Shown here: positions 1 through 8,828 of the stretch, one piece after another | Layout: every line of letters starts with the position of its first letter | How positions within the stretch are numbered: position 1 is the stretch's first letter | From: Ekhidna lutea | GTDB taxonomy: Bacteria; Bacteroidota; Bacteroidia; Cytophagales; Cyclobacteriaceae | Assembly: GCF_900188325.1 (NCBI RefSeq) | Contig: NZ_FZPD01000005.1 | Span: 521,124-585,123 of the forward strand | DNA: 64,000 bases | Direction of reading: 5' to 3' | Notes under the pieces: generated by a model | Database searches by the model: none | What the model saw: the letters and a program-made list of their open reading frames with translations, nothing else | What the model was told of the DNA's origin: nothing | Position numbers and translations under genes: made by a program

Positions 1-165
1 GAGAAATTCAGGAATGGATCTATCAATTCATTCGACTATCGTGATGTACAAAACAACTACCTCTCAGCGGCAATTTTAGAACTTCAGGCTACCTATAACC
101 TGATTGATTCTAAAGTCTCTTTGATGCGATTAACTGGGGGTTTAGTACGAGCGTATAATCCGTAA
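1..165 (+). CDS. TolC-family outer membrane efflux protein, C-terminal end (partial)
   Basis: The reading frame is open from the first base and closes with TAA at 163-165, giving 54 residues of a protein whose start lies outside the window. The visible part has the final amphipathic helix of TolC/OMF proteins, with a pattern like FDYRDVQNNYLSAAILELQA followed by a short YNLIDSKVSLMRLTGGL ending. In that family this helix belongs to the periplasmic coiled-coil barrel that docks onto an RND or ABC efflux pump. The pump and adaptor genes are probably upstream, outside the window. The family call rests on a short stretch but the pattern is typical. Confidence 0.75.
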   Translation, partial: EKFRNGSINSFDYRDVQNNYLSAAILELQATYNLIDSKVSLMRLTGGLVRAYNP

Positions 166-226
166 AAACCCTCATTTTTCAGTAGAAACGAACAAAAATC
201 ATGCATTTTAACTATGTTAACAGTGT

Positions 227-856
227 ATGAAATTTCGAAAATTACCGTATTATCTTTCCGTTTTGGCGGCAGTAATTGTTGCTTTTCATATCGCTGGATT
301 TATTAGTGCAGAGCGATCGCCGATTTCTATTAGTGCTAAAGCGTCTGTTCCGGGATATGCATTACAAAATGCTCGACTTTATTTAGAAGAAAAAATACAT
401 TCAAGAAGCCTACTGCATCTGAATGAAGCGATCCATTCTATTGAGTTCCTTCGAGATCACGCAGATGAGGCCAGCAGAAAGCTTATATCAACGGGTTTAA
501 TTGGCCTATATCAGGTTAAAAATGAAATGACTGATGGACGTTTTGATAGAAAGAAGCTCAATGAAAGCAGTGTGATTGTCTTAAATGCACTTATTTATTA
601 CGAAATAGCCAGTGCTCGTGCGTTCATTTTGGAAGAGAAACGTCCGGAAACGATGAAAGCACTTGATAAAGCAATTGAGAATTTGAGAAATGCACTGGAT
701 TTTGCGGAGGGCAATAGGAAAGAGTATGAGGTCCAGATTTTTTCCGATATGAATACGATCACTTCTAACTACTATGCTGATAAGGAAGTGATGGTTCAAA
801 CGCTAGACAATATTCTATTGGAGCTATCTGATCTGGACGTTTCTTACAGTCAATAA
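227..856 (+). CDS. Hypothetical helical protein with N-terminal membrane anchor or signal peptide
   Basis: 209 residues that I do not recognise. Residues about 8-27 are hydrophobic and follow a basic start (MKFRK), which suggests a signal anchor or an uncleaved Sec signal. The rest is predicted to be mostly helical, with regular Leu/Ile/Ala heptad-like spacing and many charged residues, so it probably sits in the periplasm. It begins 61 bp after the TolC-family gene on the same strand and could be cotranscribed with it. Its last seven bases overlap the end of the convergent DD-peptidase gene. No catalytic motif is visible. Confidence 0.7.
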   Translation: MKFRKLPYYLSVLAAVIVAFHIAGFISAERSPISISAKASVPGYALQNARLYLEEKIHSRSLLHLNEAIHSIEFLRDHADEASRKLISTGLIGLYQVKNEMTDGRFDRKKLNESSVIVLNALIYYEIASARAFILEEKRPETMKALDKAIENLRNALDFAEGNRKEYEVQIFSDMNTITSNYYADKEVMVQTLDNILLELSDLDVSYSQ

Positions 857-2187
857 GCATTTCTAATTTCTTGTAAAAAGGCTTCCATTGCCTTCTTAAC
901 TTCAGTTGTAGGTCGTATATAATGATTGCTCATAAATGAAAAGATGAGACGCTTTCCTGATTTTGTGATTAAATAGCCACTCAGATTATGATTGTTACTC
1001 AGAGTGCCTGTTTTAGCGAAAATGAAGGGTTCTTCCTCTTCAAGAGGAAGATATAAATCTTTCAAGGTTCCTTCACCACCTGAAGGTAATAGAGCAGTCA
1101 TTCTTTCCCATCCAAACTCATCAAGGCAATTCTTTAGCAACCGAACCTGATCAACCGGGGCAATGAGATTGTACCTGGATAATCCTGAACCATCCACCCA
1201 GACCATATCAGAAAGGTGTGCTAGCCAGGTGGTCTTAATGTGTTTTATGAATGGCTTGACCTCATCAAAGCCACTCTGTCTTGCGGACATGAGCAATAAC
1301 TGTTCAGCCAGGAAATTATCGCTCGGTTTGAGCATCTTGACTAATACCGAATCGATATGCTGAGCATATAATGTGTCTGTAAGAATAGCTTCCCCATCGT
1401 ACCAATTCACTTCATTTGCCAGCGTATCATTCAGCAACTGTAGGAGTAGTTCATTTGAGTATTCAAAGGGTATAATTCGTTCGAAATCCGAGGTGTCGCT
1501 TTCCAGGTACGCTTTAAATAGATTGAACTTCAACTCTCTGTCAATCAGCTCTCCAGGTCGTTGCTGCTTCAGTATTTCTACATAGTCCTTAAAAAAAGGA
1601 GGGGTGATCGTAAGCGTGTCACCAGCTTTTTTAATACTGACAGTATTGCCATAAATGGGCCATAAACTTCGCTGAGGTTGATAATTATAGATGTAATCAT
1701 CCCAGGCCCAGCCACTACCATAGGGTGAAACTTCACTTTCTGGTAAATGTATGAGGATTTTTTTGGCAGATTTTAGTTTTTCAAATACGGTTTGGTTTTT
1801 GAATGGGCTATACAAAAAGGAGGGATCTCCAAGTGGAGACACGATGAACCCAGAGTCTATACCTTGCAACGCAAGCGAAGGAATAGAATCACTAAAGGTC
1901 CTCAGGGTAGTGTATGCAGTCAGAAGTTTAGTATTTGATGCCGGTGTAAACTTCAGTGTGGAATTATGGCTGGCAATGAATTGATTTAGCTCAATATCAT
2001 AGATGCTAAATCCCGTGAAATGACTGGAGAAAATCGGCGATTGGTTGAGTAAGCGGCTAGCGTCTTTTTCAATTGCAATTTGTTTAACGCTTGCACAACT
2101 TGTGAGTATTAATAGAATAAGGAAGGAAATTGTACTATTTGAATAAGGATTTTTAGTGAGTTTTCTTAGTGGAAAATACTGAATCAT
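850..2187 (-). CDS. dacB: D-alanyl-D-alanine carboxypeptidase/endopeptidase, PBP4 (peptidase S13) family
   Basis: 445 residues with the three active-site motifs of S13 penicillin-binding proteins in order: SxxK as SNTK with Ser84, SxN as SDN around residue 280, and KTG in KTGTLSNNHNLSGY near residue 395. The family removes the terminal D-Ala from peptidoglycan stem peptides or cuts D-Ala-mDAP cross-links in the periplasm. The N-terminus has a hydrophobic segment ending in LTSC (Cys31), a likely lipobox, so this version may be a membrane-anchored lipoprotein. The ATG start leaves a rather long 18-residue stretch before the hydrophobic core. It is convergent with the upstream gene and divergent from the antiporter. 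Confidence 0.9.
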   Translation of the reverse strand: MIQYFPLRKLTKNPYSNSTISFLILLILTSCASVKQIAIEKDASRLLNQSPIFSSHFTGFSIYDIELNQFIASHNSTLKFTPASNTKLLTAYTTLRTFSDSIPSLALQGIDSGFIVSPLGDPSFLYSPFKNQTVFEKLKSAKKILIHLPESEVSPYGSGWAWDDYIYNYQPQRSLWPIYGNTVSIKKAGDTLTITPPFFKDYVEILKQQRPGELIDRELKFNLFKAYLESDTSDFERIIPFEYSNELLLQLLNDTLANEVNWYDGEAILTDTLYAQHIDSVLVKMLKPSDNFLAEQLLLMSARQSGFDEVKPFIKHIKTTWLAHLSDMVWVDGSGLSRYNLIAPVDQVRLLKNCLDEFGWERMTALLPSGGEGTLKDLYLPLEEEEPFIFAKTGTLSNNHNLSGYLITKSGKRLIFSFMSNHYIRPTTEVKKAMEAFLQEIRNAY

Positions 2188-2318
2188 AAGTTTAAATTGG
2201 TGGGATGCAGATTTTAGAGCTATTTTGCCATTTACAGAGAACGATTTTTTTCGTATTCTGAATTTATTTATTTTGCTACACTAATCTAAACCAAAAGAAA
2301 CTTCTACCCAGATAACCG

Positions 2319-3599
2319 ATGAGTATCTTAGAACTAATCACACTCCTAATTTTCATGGCCGCCGCTTTTACGCTAATCAATATTACCGTACTAAAGCTGC
2401 CATCCACAATCGGACTAATGTTGATCGCTCTTATCATGTCGATATCGATCCTGATATTGGGCTACTTTGTCCCCTCCATTACGGAAGGAGCAGAACATAT
2501 AATAGCCGAATTCGACTTTGAGGAAGTGCTCATGAATGTCATGCTGAACTTCCTGTTGTTTGCGGGTGCTTTATCAACCAACCTGAATAAGTTGATTGAA
2601 GAGCGGGTTCCGGTTATAATCCTCGCAACCATTGGTACGTTAATGTCCACGTTTTTAGTTGGTTTTCTCGTCTATAACATTTTCCCTTTACTGGGGTATG
2701 AAATCGATCTGATATACTGCTTGTTATTTGGTGCTTTAATATCACCTACAGATCCGATTGCAGTTTTAGCGCTTACTAAACAGTTTGGGCTTTCGAAGAA
2801 ATTAGAAATCAAGATTGCAGGTGAGTCGTTATTCAACGATGGTGTAGGGGTTGTAATATTCCTTACCATTTTAGGAATTGCCAAAGCTCAGGCGGGTATA
2901 CATGAGCCAGGTGGACATGGAGCAGGAGAGATAACCGCAGCTAGTGTTGCAATGCTATTTAGTGTTGAAGTGTTTGGTGGATTGCTGTTAGGAGCTGTCT
3001 TTGGCTTCTGTGGATTTAAGTTGCTCAACTTTATCGATAATGACCATGTGGAACTGGAAGTGCTGGTAACGCTTACACTCGTGATGGTGGGTGGGCGAAT
3101 CTCAGAAATGATCCACGTATCTGCACCACTTGCTATGGTGGTAATGGGACTTTTCATTGGTAATCAGGGTCGAGATGAAAAACTCGCTAACGCAACAGGA
3201 GAGTATGTATTCAAATTCTGGCATTTGTTGGATGAAGCCTTGAATGCAATCCTTTTCATACTTATCGGACTTGAAATGTTGGTAATTGCGGAATCATTTA
3301 CCGTGAGTAATCTGGCTATTGGAGGAATTGGAATTGTGATTGTATTATTTGCCAGGTTCATCGGTGTAAGTATTCCAATTACCGTGATGAAACGATTTAG
3401 AGAGTTTGAACCTAAAACCATTCAGATACTGACTTGGGGTGGACTTAGAGGAGGAATTTCAGTAGCGTTGGCACTATCGCTTACCGACATTGCTTTTCCG
3501 GATGAGGTGAAAGACACTATTCTATTCACCACCTATTGTGTGGTTGTATTCTCAATATTGGTTCAGGGAATGACTATAGGCTCTTTACTGAAAAAATAG
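2319..3599 (+). CDS. Na+(K+)/H+ antiporter, CPA1/NhaP type
   Basis: 426 residues, almost entirely about 12 hydrophobic transmembrane helices, as expected for the cation:proton antiporter 1 family. Family signatures seen are [14 protein letters not shown] in the helix that carries the ion-binding acidic residues, and [14 protein letters not shown] containing the conserved Asn-Asp pair. It exchanges cytoplasmic Na+ or K+ for external protons across the inner membrane, which supports pH and salt homeostasis and fits a marine lifestyle. The protein lacks the long cytoplasmic C-terminal extension found in some homologues. It is monocistronic or leads a short transcript with the GPP34 gene 82 bp downstream. 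Substrate preference cannot be read from the sequence. Confidence 0.9.
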   Translation: MSILELITLLIFMAAAFTLINITVLKLPSTIGLMLIALIMSISILILGYFVPSITEGAEHIIAEFDFEEVLMNVMLNFLLFAGALSTNLNKLIEERVPVIILATIGTLMSTFLVGFLVYNIFPLLGYEIDLIYCLLFGALISPTDPIAVLALTKQFGLSKKLEIKIAGESLFNDGVGVVIFLTILGIAKAQAGIHEPGGHGAGEITAASVAMLFSVEVFGGLLLGAVFGFCGFKLLNFIDNDHVELEVLVTLTLVMVGGRISEMIHVSAPLAMVVMGLFIGNQGRDEKLANATGEYVFKFWHLLDEALNAILFILIGLEMLVIAESFTVSNLAIGGIGIVIVLFARFIGVSIPITVMKRFREFEPKTIQILTWGGLRGGISVALALSLTDIAFPDEVKDTILFTTYCVVVFSILVQGMTIGSLLKK

Positions 3600-3681
3600 G
3601 CGTTTACACGTGATGAATTCACTAAAATTTATGAAATTCGCCTTTTGAGAAACACATCAATTTTTTAAAAACTAACCAACT

Positions 3682-4308
3682 ATGAAACTAAGCATCGCTG
3701 AGGGATTTTACTTAATAGCTTTAGATGACGAAGAAGGACGAATTTTAGCAGCTGCTGAGAAGACGGTAGTACCCGGAGTAATTGCAGCATGCATTCTTGA
3801 GCTATACCTACTTAAGAAAATCAAGCTTGATGGCGGTAACGTTTCAGTAATCGATACCATAGGAACCGGAAACGGCATTTTGGATAATGTTTTGAAGAAA
3901 CTTCAGACAGGTCCCTCTATGCTTGATCAGATAAAGACACTATCCGGAAAGTTTAAAGACATTCAGGAAGATTTGAATGCTTTGCTTGCTCAGAGAGGTA
4001 TCCTGAAGAAGGAAGAGACCAAATTGCTCTGGATTCCACTTTCAGACAGAATGGACAATGCAAACTATGCCTTTGAGCAGGAGATAAGAAATAATCTTAA
4101 AGCGATTGTTTTTAAGAGCGCTAAGCCATCTCCAGCATTCACGGTTCTATTCTCTCTGATTGATGACTGTAATATCTTAAGTGAAGTCTTTAAGGATAAA
4201 GATGAGTTAATAGATGCAGAGAAAGTTGGAAAAGAAATAATTGAGCGCGCTGGTATTGATGAAGATTTAGCGAATGCACTTAGACAACTAAAGTCTTTCT
4301 TCGGATAA
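3682..4308 (+). CDS. GPP34 (GOLPH3-like) domain protein
   Basis: 208 residues matching the GPP34 fold over nearly the whole length: an N-terminal LSIAEGFYLIALDDEEGRIL segment, the small-residue VVPGVIAACILELYLLKKI helix, a charged middle and a C-terminal stretch (SPAFTVLFSLIDDCNILSEVF) that matches the family's buried helices. Eukaryotic GOLPH3 binds phosphatidylinositol-4-phosphate and retains Golgi glycosyltransferases. The role of bacterial members is not settled, though some are linked to membranes or secondary metabolism. There is no signal peptide, so it should be cytoplasmic or peripheral at the inner membrane. It follows the antiporter on the same strand. Confidence 0.8.
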   Translation: MKLSIAEGFYLIALDDEEGRILAAAEKTVVPGVIAACILELYLLKKIKLDGGNVSVIDTIGTGNGILDNVLKKLQTGPSMLDQIKTLSGKFKDIQEDLNALLAQRGILKKEETKLLWIPLSDRMDNANYAFEQEIRNNLKAIVFKSAKPSPAFTVLFSLIDDCNILSEVFKDKDELIDAEKVGKEIIERAGIDEDLANALRQLKSFFG

Positions 4309-4375
4309 GATTTTATAAGATATGAGAATGTTGGAAAGGAAGGAGAGTTAATCTTCTTCCTTTTTTTGTTTCAAC

Positions 4376-4801
4376 TTATTCTGGTTTTGTATTCGAAAGA
4401 TCCTCACGCTCAAGCTCTTCCAGTTCCTTGGTCTCAAGTAGGAAGAACTCCTGAAGTTTATCTTCGAATTCAGCTTGACCGGAATCAGCAGAGATGCCAT
4501 ACATTCTAGCGTATACTTTATTTTGGAAAAACTGCATGGCTTTCAGGTAGGATATGATGGTGTCTTGCTTTTCCATTAGCTTATTAGCTCTGAATGCCAT
4601 AAACCCAAATCCTTCATGGGGGTTGTTGTTATCTCTCTCGGTCATGAGGTATTCTACTCCGTCGACCGTTATTTTAGTGAAATGAGTGTCGTCAAAACTG
4701 TCGTTCACAGCTCTGGGTCTAAATTCCTCACCCTCATTTATGTCTTTGTTTTCACAACCTGCTAAGAGTATTGTAAGCCCGATAAATATGATCTTTTTCA
4801 T
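4376..4801 (-). CDS. Hypothetical lipoprotein
   Basis: 141 residues, starting with a compact lipoprotein signal peptide (MKKIIFIGLTILLAGCENKD, lipobox LAGC, Cys16). The mature part is acidic and helical with no family motif I recognise, and it ends in Glu/Leu-rich helices. It begins 2 bp after the K+ channel stop on the same strand, so the two are almost certainly cotranscribed and possibly translationally coupled. Function unknown. An envelope role next to the channel is only suggested by position. Confidence 0.75.
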   Translation of the reverse strand: MKKIIFIGLTILLAGCENKDINEGEEFRPRAVNDSFDDTHFTKITVDGVEYLMTERDNNNPHEGFGFMAFRANKLMEKQDTIISYLKAMQFFQNKVYARMYGISADSGQAEFEDKLQEFFLLETKELEELEREDLSNTKPE

Positions 4802-4803
4802 GT

Positions 4804-5883
4804 TTATTCCTTTACAGCTCCTTCTTCTACAGCAAAGATTCGCTTCAACAGTTTGAATGCCTTACCATTCAGAATTATGATCAGATAATCTCCTGTATGA
4901 ATTTTTAAATCTCCTAATGGATTTTTAATCAACTTCTTCTGCCCGAATTTATCTCGCTTTGTAATACCAATTAGTACGGAATTATAACGCTTCTTCAAAT
5001 CAAAGAATACGTCCTGATATGACTTTCCATTATAAGGATTATTGGGAGTAATTAAGAGCTGCTTAATGTCATAGTCTGTGTCAGATTTTGCGTAACTGAG
5101 GATAGATTCACTATATGTGGCTACATCCGGTTCAAACATATATGAAGCGAGCAATTTTGAAGATATCTCCTGCGTGGAAATGGTGTTGCTAACTCCGGCG
5201 GCCAGGAATGTGTTCTTTAAATCCCCATTTTCAAGTGTCACCACAAACTCTGTTTCAGGGAATACTTTCTTGAGATTGAGAACATAGACTAACTTATCCG
5301 TATCGTCTTCCATGTTTACAAATACGATAGTAGCCTCTTCAATATTCGACTTTTTGATCAGGTCATGATTGTTGTAATCACTAAACAATACGAAGACGTT
5401 TTTTGAGCTATACTTTTCTCGTATCAGGTCTACATCATCTTTCTTATTTGTCACAACAGCGACCCTTCTTCCTACACCGACCAACTGATCTACGACATGC
5501 CATCCAAACTCATTCCATCCAATAATTACCGCGTGATTGGTAAAACCGGTTCCAGTGTAACCAAGCTTTTTGTTTTCCTTTATTGTTGTCATAAGCGTTG
5601 TAAGTTGTCCAATTAAAATTCCGAAAATTCCAATACTAGTTAAAATGAATATTAAAGAAATATACCGACCCCATACAGTAGCAGGGAAGATATCTCCGTA
5701 ACCAACCGTCGTAAGTGTGACCAGGGAGTACCAAATAGCATTTGAATAGGTGTTCAGTGCAGTTTGGCCACTGTCCTTTTCAACATAAACTAAGAGCCAC
5801 ACCAATATCAGATAGATAGAAATGACAAGCGCTATAAGTAAGACGAGTCTGAGGCTGGCGTTCTTTTTAAAGGTAGTAGACAT
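4804..5883 (-). CDS. Two-TM potassium channel with cytoplasmic RCK (TrkA-N/TrkA-C) domains
   Basis: 359 residues. TM1 is about residues 10-34, a pore loop carries the K+ selectivity filter TVGYGD (59-64), and TM2 is about 73-98. The architecture matches MthK-like or Kch-like tetrameric K+ channels. Around residue 117 a Rossmann-type RCK-N domain begins (AVIIGWNEFGWHVVDQLVG), and the last 90 residues look like an RCK-C (TrkA-C) domain ending in GDYLIIILNG. Such gating rings respond to Ca2+, nucleotides or NAD(H), but which one cannot be told here. A perfect -7-like element lies 16 bp upstream of the ATG. It is followed 2 bp later by a lipoprotein gene. Confidence 0.9.
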   Translation of the reverse strand: MSTTFKKNASLRLVLLIALVISIYLILVWLLVYVEKDSGQTALNTYSNAIWYSLVTLTTVGYGDIFPATVWGRYISLIFILTSIGIFGILIGQLTTLMTTIKENKKLGYTGTGFTNHAVIIGWNEFGWHVVDQLVGVGRRVAVVTNKKDDVDLIREKYSSKNVFVLFSDYNNHDLIKKSNIEEATIVFVNMEDDTDKLVYVLNLKKVFPETEFVVTLENGDLKNTFLAAGVSNTISTQEISSKLLASYMFEPDVATYSESILSYAKSDTDYDIKQLLITPNNPYNGKSYQDVFFDLKKRYNSVLIGITKRDKFGQKKLIKNPLGDLKIHTGDYLIIILNGKAFKLLKRIFAVEEGAVKE

Positions 5884-5898
5884 AGGCTAGGTAAAAGT

Positions 5899-5906
5899 CA
5901 AATGTA
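5899..5906 (-). promoter_or_regulatory. Candidate Bacteroidota -7 promoter element for the K+ channel gene
   Basis: On the minus strand the octamer reads TACATTTG, a perfect match to the Bacteroidota TAnnTTTG -7 consensus, 16 bp before the channel ATG. No clear TTG/TTTG -33 element is present at 17-20 bp spacing, so this is a candidate only. Confidence 0.35.
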
Positions 5907-6012
5907 ATATAATAAACGTGTTATTTGACTAAGTAATTTTTCGGATCATTTAGCTCTAAAATAGTTAAGATATTTTTCTTAGAAGTGTAAATGGATGACA
6001 AGAGAGATTTTC

Positions 6013-6306
6013 TTACAAAGAAATGATTATTTCTGTTGTCGTTCCCTGATGCAATACAGCTTTGGTACACTTAAGCAAATCAGCTTTGATTAAAATGCTT
6101 TTAATTTCTTCAAAAAGTAGCTGAGCATCTGGACCGTAAAAGAAAATATATCCATGACTGCAATCCATTGCGATCTCATGGCCATCAAGTAGGCCAAGAG
6201 GATTATTATCCAATACCTCCCTCAGTTGTTCAGTTAACCTATGTATAGGTTCGAGACTATCAATCCATCCCTTAAAATGGACTATTATAGATTGCTGATC
6301 ATGCAT
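6013..6306 (-). CDS. Hypothetical small alpha/beta protein
   Basis: 97 residues, no signal peptide and no family I can name with confidence. The middle has the pattern LLDGHEIAMDCSHGYIFFYGPDAQLLFEEI, which looks like a beta-hairpin followed by a helix and occurs in small uncharacterised cytoplasmic proteins. It starts 1 bp after the stop of the exonuclease gene on the same strand, so it is very probably translated from the same mRNA. The tight junction supports it being a real gene. Confidence 0.65.
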   Translation of the reverse strand: MHDQQSIIVHFKGWIDSLEPIHRLTEQLREVLDNNPLGLLDGHEIAMDCSHGYIFFYGPDAQLLFEEIKSILIKADLLKCTKAVLHQGTTTEIIISL

Positions 6307-6307
6307 A

Positions 6308-7159
6308 TCATTGGTTAAATCTTCTCAGCTTAATTTTAGTAAGCTTCCTTTTAGTGTCAAGTGGAAAATCACCTTTCATCATCCAATCGTAGAAGCTTGG
6401 TTCTTTTTGAAGAACTTCAGTTACAGACTTTCCACGGTGTTTTCCAAAATTGAAAACCTCTTTTCCATCTTTGTATATCATTCTACCTGCAAAATCAACG
6501 CGGGATGAAGTTGTAAGATCATGTAGAACATTCATATCATTCTCGATAGTAGCAAGTTTTTTACCAAGCGTATCGAATGCATCTTGTCCTTCATACTTTT
6601 CAATTTGTCCAAGCAATACCTCATAAGTTGCTTGTGTATCGGCCAGAGCACTATGAGCATTTTCCAGTTCTTTTCCGGTGTAAAATTTAAGCGCAGCAGA
6701 GAGGTTACGCTTCTCCATGAGATGGAAGATTTTTTGTGCATCTACGATTTTTCGTTGCTCAGTGTCAAAGTCAACATTTGCTCTTAGAAATTCTTCCACA
6801 AGCATTGGGACGTCAAACCCTAGTACATTAAATCCGGCCAGATCACATCCTTCCAGATATTTAGCTAGTGATTTTGCCACTTGAGCAAATGTGGGTTCGT
6901 CTTTTACATCCTCATCATAAATACCATGTATTAAGCTGGTCTCATGCGGAATGGGTATAGTTGGGTTAATTTTTCTGCACTTCTCTTCGACAGAACCATC
7001 GGGCATTACTTTCACCATGGCCATCTCTACAATTCGATCCTGTGAAATATTGGTGCCGGTTGTTTCTAAATCGAATACAACCAAGGGATTTTTTAGATTG
7101 AGTTTGAACAAAATGTTGCGTTTAAAAGGTAAGCGATCAAAGATAGTATAATGCACCAA
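6308..7159 (-). CDS. 3'-5' exonuclease, DnaQ-like (DEDDh) fold
   Basis: About 283 residues. The exonuclease I motif is VVFDLETTGTN (Asp30 and Glu32). A second Asp lies in GFNVLGFDVPML, and the ExoIII motif is HSALADTQATY, so all DEDDh catalytic residues appear present. A C-terminal region with FGKHRGKSVTEVL and FYDWMMKGDFPL resembles the small extra domain found after the exonuclease in many Bacteroidota homologues. Probably a cytoplasmic single-strand exonuclease for repair or proofreading. There is no in-frame ATG before the catalytic domain: the frame opens with TTG at 7159 immediately followed by GTG at 7156, so the exact start is uncertain. Confidence 0.87.
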   Translation of the reverse strand: MVHYTIFDRLPFKRNILFKLNLKNPLVVFDLETTGTNISQDRIVEMAMVKVMPDGSVEEKCRKINPTIPIPHETSLIHGIYDEDVKDEPTFAQVAKSLAKYLEGCDLAGFNVLGFDVPMLVEEFLRANVDFDTEQRKIVDAQKIFHLMEKRNLSAALKFYTGKELENAHSALADTQATYEVLLGQIEKYEGQDAFDTLGKKLATIENDMNVLHDLTTSSRVDFAGRMIYKDGKEVFNFGKHRGKSVTEVLQKEPSFYDWMMKGDFPLDTKRKLTKIKLRRFNQ

Positions 7160-7235
7160 AGGATTTGAATAATCGTTGTGGATAAGTGGGGGGTAAATCG
7201 TTGATGAAATGACGTCATTATCATTTGCTAAAATT

Positions 7236-7243
7236 TAAGTTTG
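7236..7243 (+). promoter_or_regulatory. Candidate -7 element upstream of dnaB
   Basis: TAAGTTTG matches TAnnTTTG exactly and lies 32 bp before the dnaB ATG, a sensible distance. The best upstream TTTG (7224-7227) is only 8 bp away, too close for a normal -33 box, so the match may be partial or fortuitous. Confidence 0.35.
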
Positions 7244-7275
7244 TATGACCAATAACAACAAATAGAATTCTCTTA

Positions 7276-8808
7276 ATGGAAGGAGCTAAACAATCATCAT
7301 CTGCATCTGCAAAAAGCCGTCGAATTGGCCTTTCCACACTTACAGATCATTTGGGTAAACTGCCACCACAGGCAGTTGAAATAGAAGAAGCAGTACTTGG
7401 AGCTCTCATGCTGGAGCGGGATGCACTTTCCAACGTGATTGACATTTTGCATGCTAAAAGTTTCTACAAGGATGCACATCAGGAAATTTATGCGGCTATC
7501 GTTACACTTTTCAACGACAGTCAACCGATAGATATAAAGACGGTCACGCATCAGCTTCGCAAAGAAGCAAAGCTGGAAGTGGTCGGTGGTGCTCACTTTG
7601 TAGCAGAGCTCACAACGAAAGTGAATTCAGCTGCCAATATCGAGTATCACTCGCGGATCATTGCTGAGCAGTCTATCAAAAGGGAATTGATTCGAATCTC
7701 TTCTGAGATTCAAAAAGATGCATATGAAGATACCATTGACGTATTTAAGTTATTAGATCGGGCAGAGCAGTCACTATTTGATGTGTCTGAGTCTCACATC
7801 AGAAAGAACTATGATAAAATGAGTTCATTGATGCATCAGGCCATTGATGAGATTCAGATCAGAAAAGATCGTAAAGACGGACTCACTGGTGTGCCTAGTG
7901 GGTTCTCAGCGCTGGATCGAGTTACCTCCGGGTGGCAGCCATCAGATTTAGTCATCATTGCTGCACGGCCGGGTATGGGTAAAACCGCCTTTGTGGTTTC
8001 TGCATTACGAAATGCAGCCATTGACTTCAATACACCCGTGGCGATTTTCTCATTGGAGATGTCATCCGTTCAGTTGGTCAATCGTCTGATTTCTTCCGAA
8101 GCAGAGCTGCCAAGTGAAAAAATTAAGAAAGGCGACCTGGCCGACTATGAGTGGGAGCAGATGATCCACAAAACCCGAAAACTTTCGGAAGCACCGATCT
8201 TTATTGACGACACACCTGCTCTTAGTATTCTAGAGCTCCGAGCTAAGTGTAGAAGGCTGGCTGCACAGCACGGCGTGAAGCTGATTATCATTGACTACCT
8301 ACAGTTGATGAGTGGAGACAGTAGCAAAGGTGGTGGAAACCGGGAGCAGGAAATTGCTTCCATCTCAAGGGCATTGAAAGGAATTGCTAAAGAACTAAAT
8401 GTACCTGTAATTGCTCTTTCTCAGTTGAGTAGGGCGGTGGAAACCAGGGGAGGTGATAAACGCCCACAACTTTCTGACCTTAGGGAATCAGGGTCGATTG
8501 AGCAGGATGCAGATATGGTAATGTTCCTGTATCGTCCGGAATACTACGGGCTGGATACGGACGAGTCGGGCATGCCGCTACAAGGACTAGGCGAGGTGAT
8601 TATTGCTAAGCACAGAAACGGATCACTGGATACGGTCAATCTCAAGTTCATCGGCAAGTTCACGAAATTTACAGATTGGGATGGAGATCAGGGGAATGGC
8701 TTTGGAGGCTTCCCAACATCTGGTCCATCCAATGATGATTTCACAATCACACTTCCAAGTAAAGCGAATGATGGTGGTCAGAGTCCAGAAGATGATGCGC
8801 CGTTTTAA
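7276..8808 (+). CDS. dnaB: Replicative DNA helicase DnaB
   Basis: 510 residues. An N-terminal DnaB domain begins at PPQAVEIEEAVLGALMLE, the linker helix follows, and the RecA-like helicase domain has Walker A AARPGMGKTAF, the Walker B-like LIIIDYLQLM, and the DnaB signature SQLSRAVETRGGDKRPQLSD with RESGSIEQDAD. The hexamer unwinds the replication fork 5'-3' and recruits primase. A roughly 35-residue Gly/Ser/Asp-rich tail follows the core, probably disordered. No intein is present in the helicase domain. The MDR oxidoreductase starts 20 bp downstream on the same strand. Confidence 0.97.
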   Translation: MEGAKQSSSASAKSRRIGLSTLTDHLGKLPPQAVEIEEAVLGALMLERDALSNVIDILHAKSFYKDAHQEIYAAIVTLFNDSQPIDIKTVTHQLRKEAKLEVVGGAHFVAELTTKVNSAANIEYHSRIIAEQSIKRELIRISSEIQKDAYEDTIDVFKLLDRAEQSLFDVSESHIRKNYDKMSSLMHQAIDEIQIRKDRKDGLTGVPSGFSALDRVTSGWQPSDLVIIAARPGMGKTAFVVSALRNAAIDFNTPVAIFSLEMSSVQLVNRLISSEAELPSEKIKKGDLADYEWEQMIHKTRKLSEAPIFIDDTPALSILELRAKCRRLAAQHGVKLIIIDYLQLMSGDSSKGGGNREQEIASISRALKGIAKELNVPVIALSQLSRAVETRGGDKRPQLSDLRESGSIEQDADMVMFLYRPEYYGLDTDESGMPLQGLGEVIIAKHRNGSLDTVNLKFIGKFTKFTDWDGDQGNGFGGFPTSGPSNDDFTITLPSKANDGGQSPEDDAPF

Positions 8809-8828
8809 TTTCTAATCAAATTTTGTAG

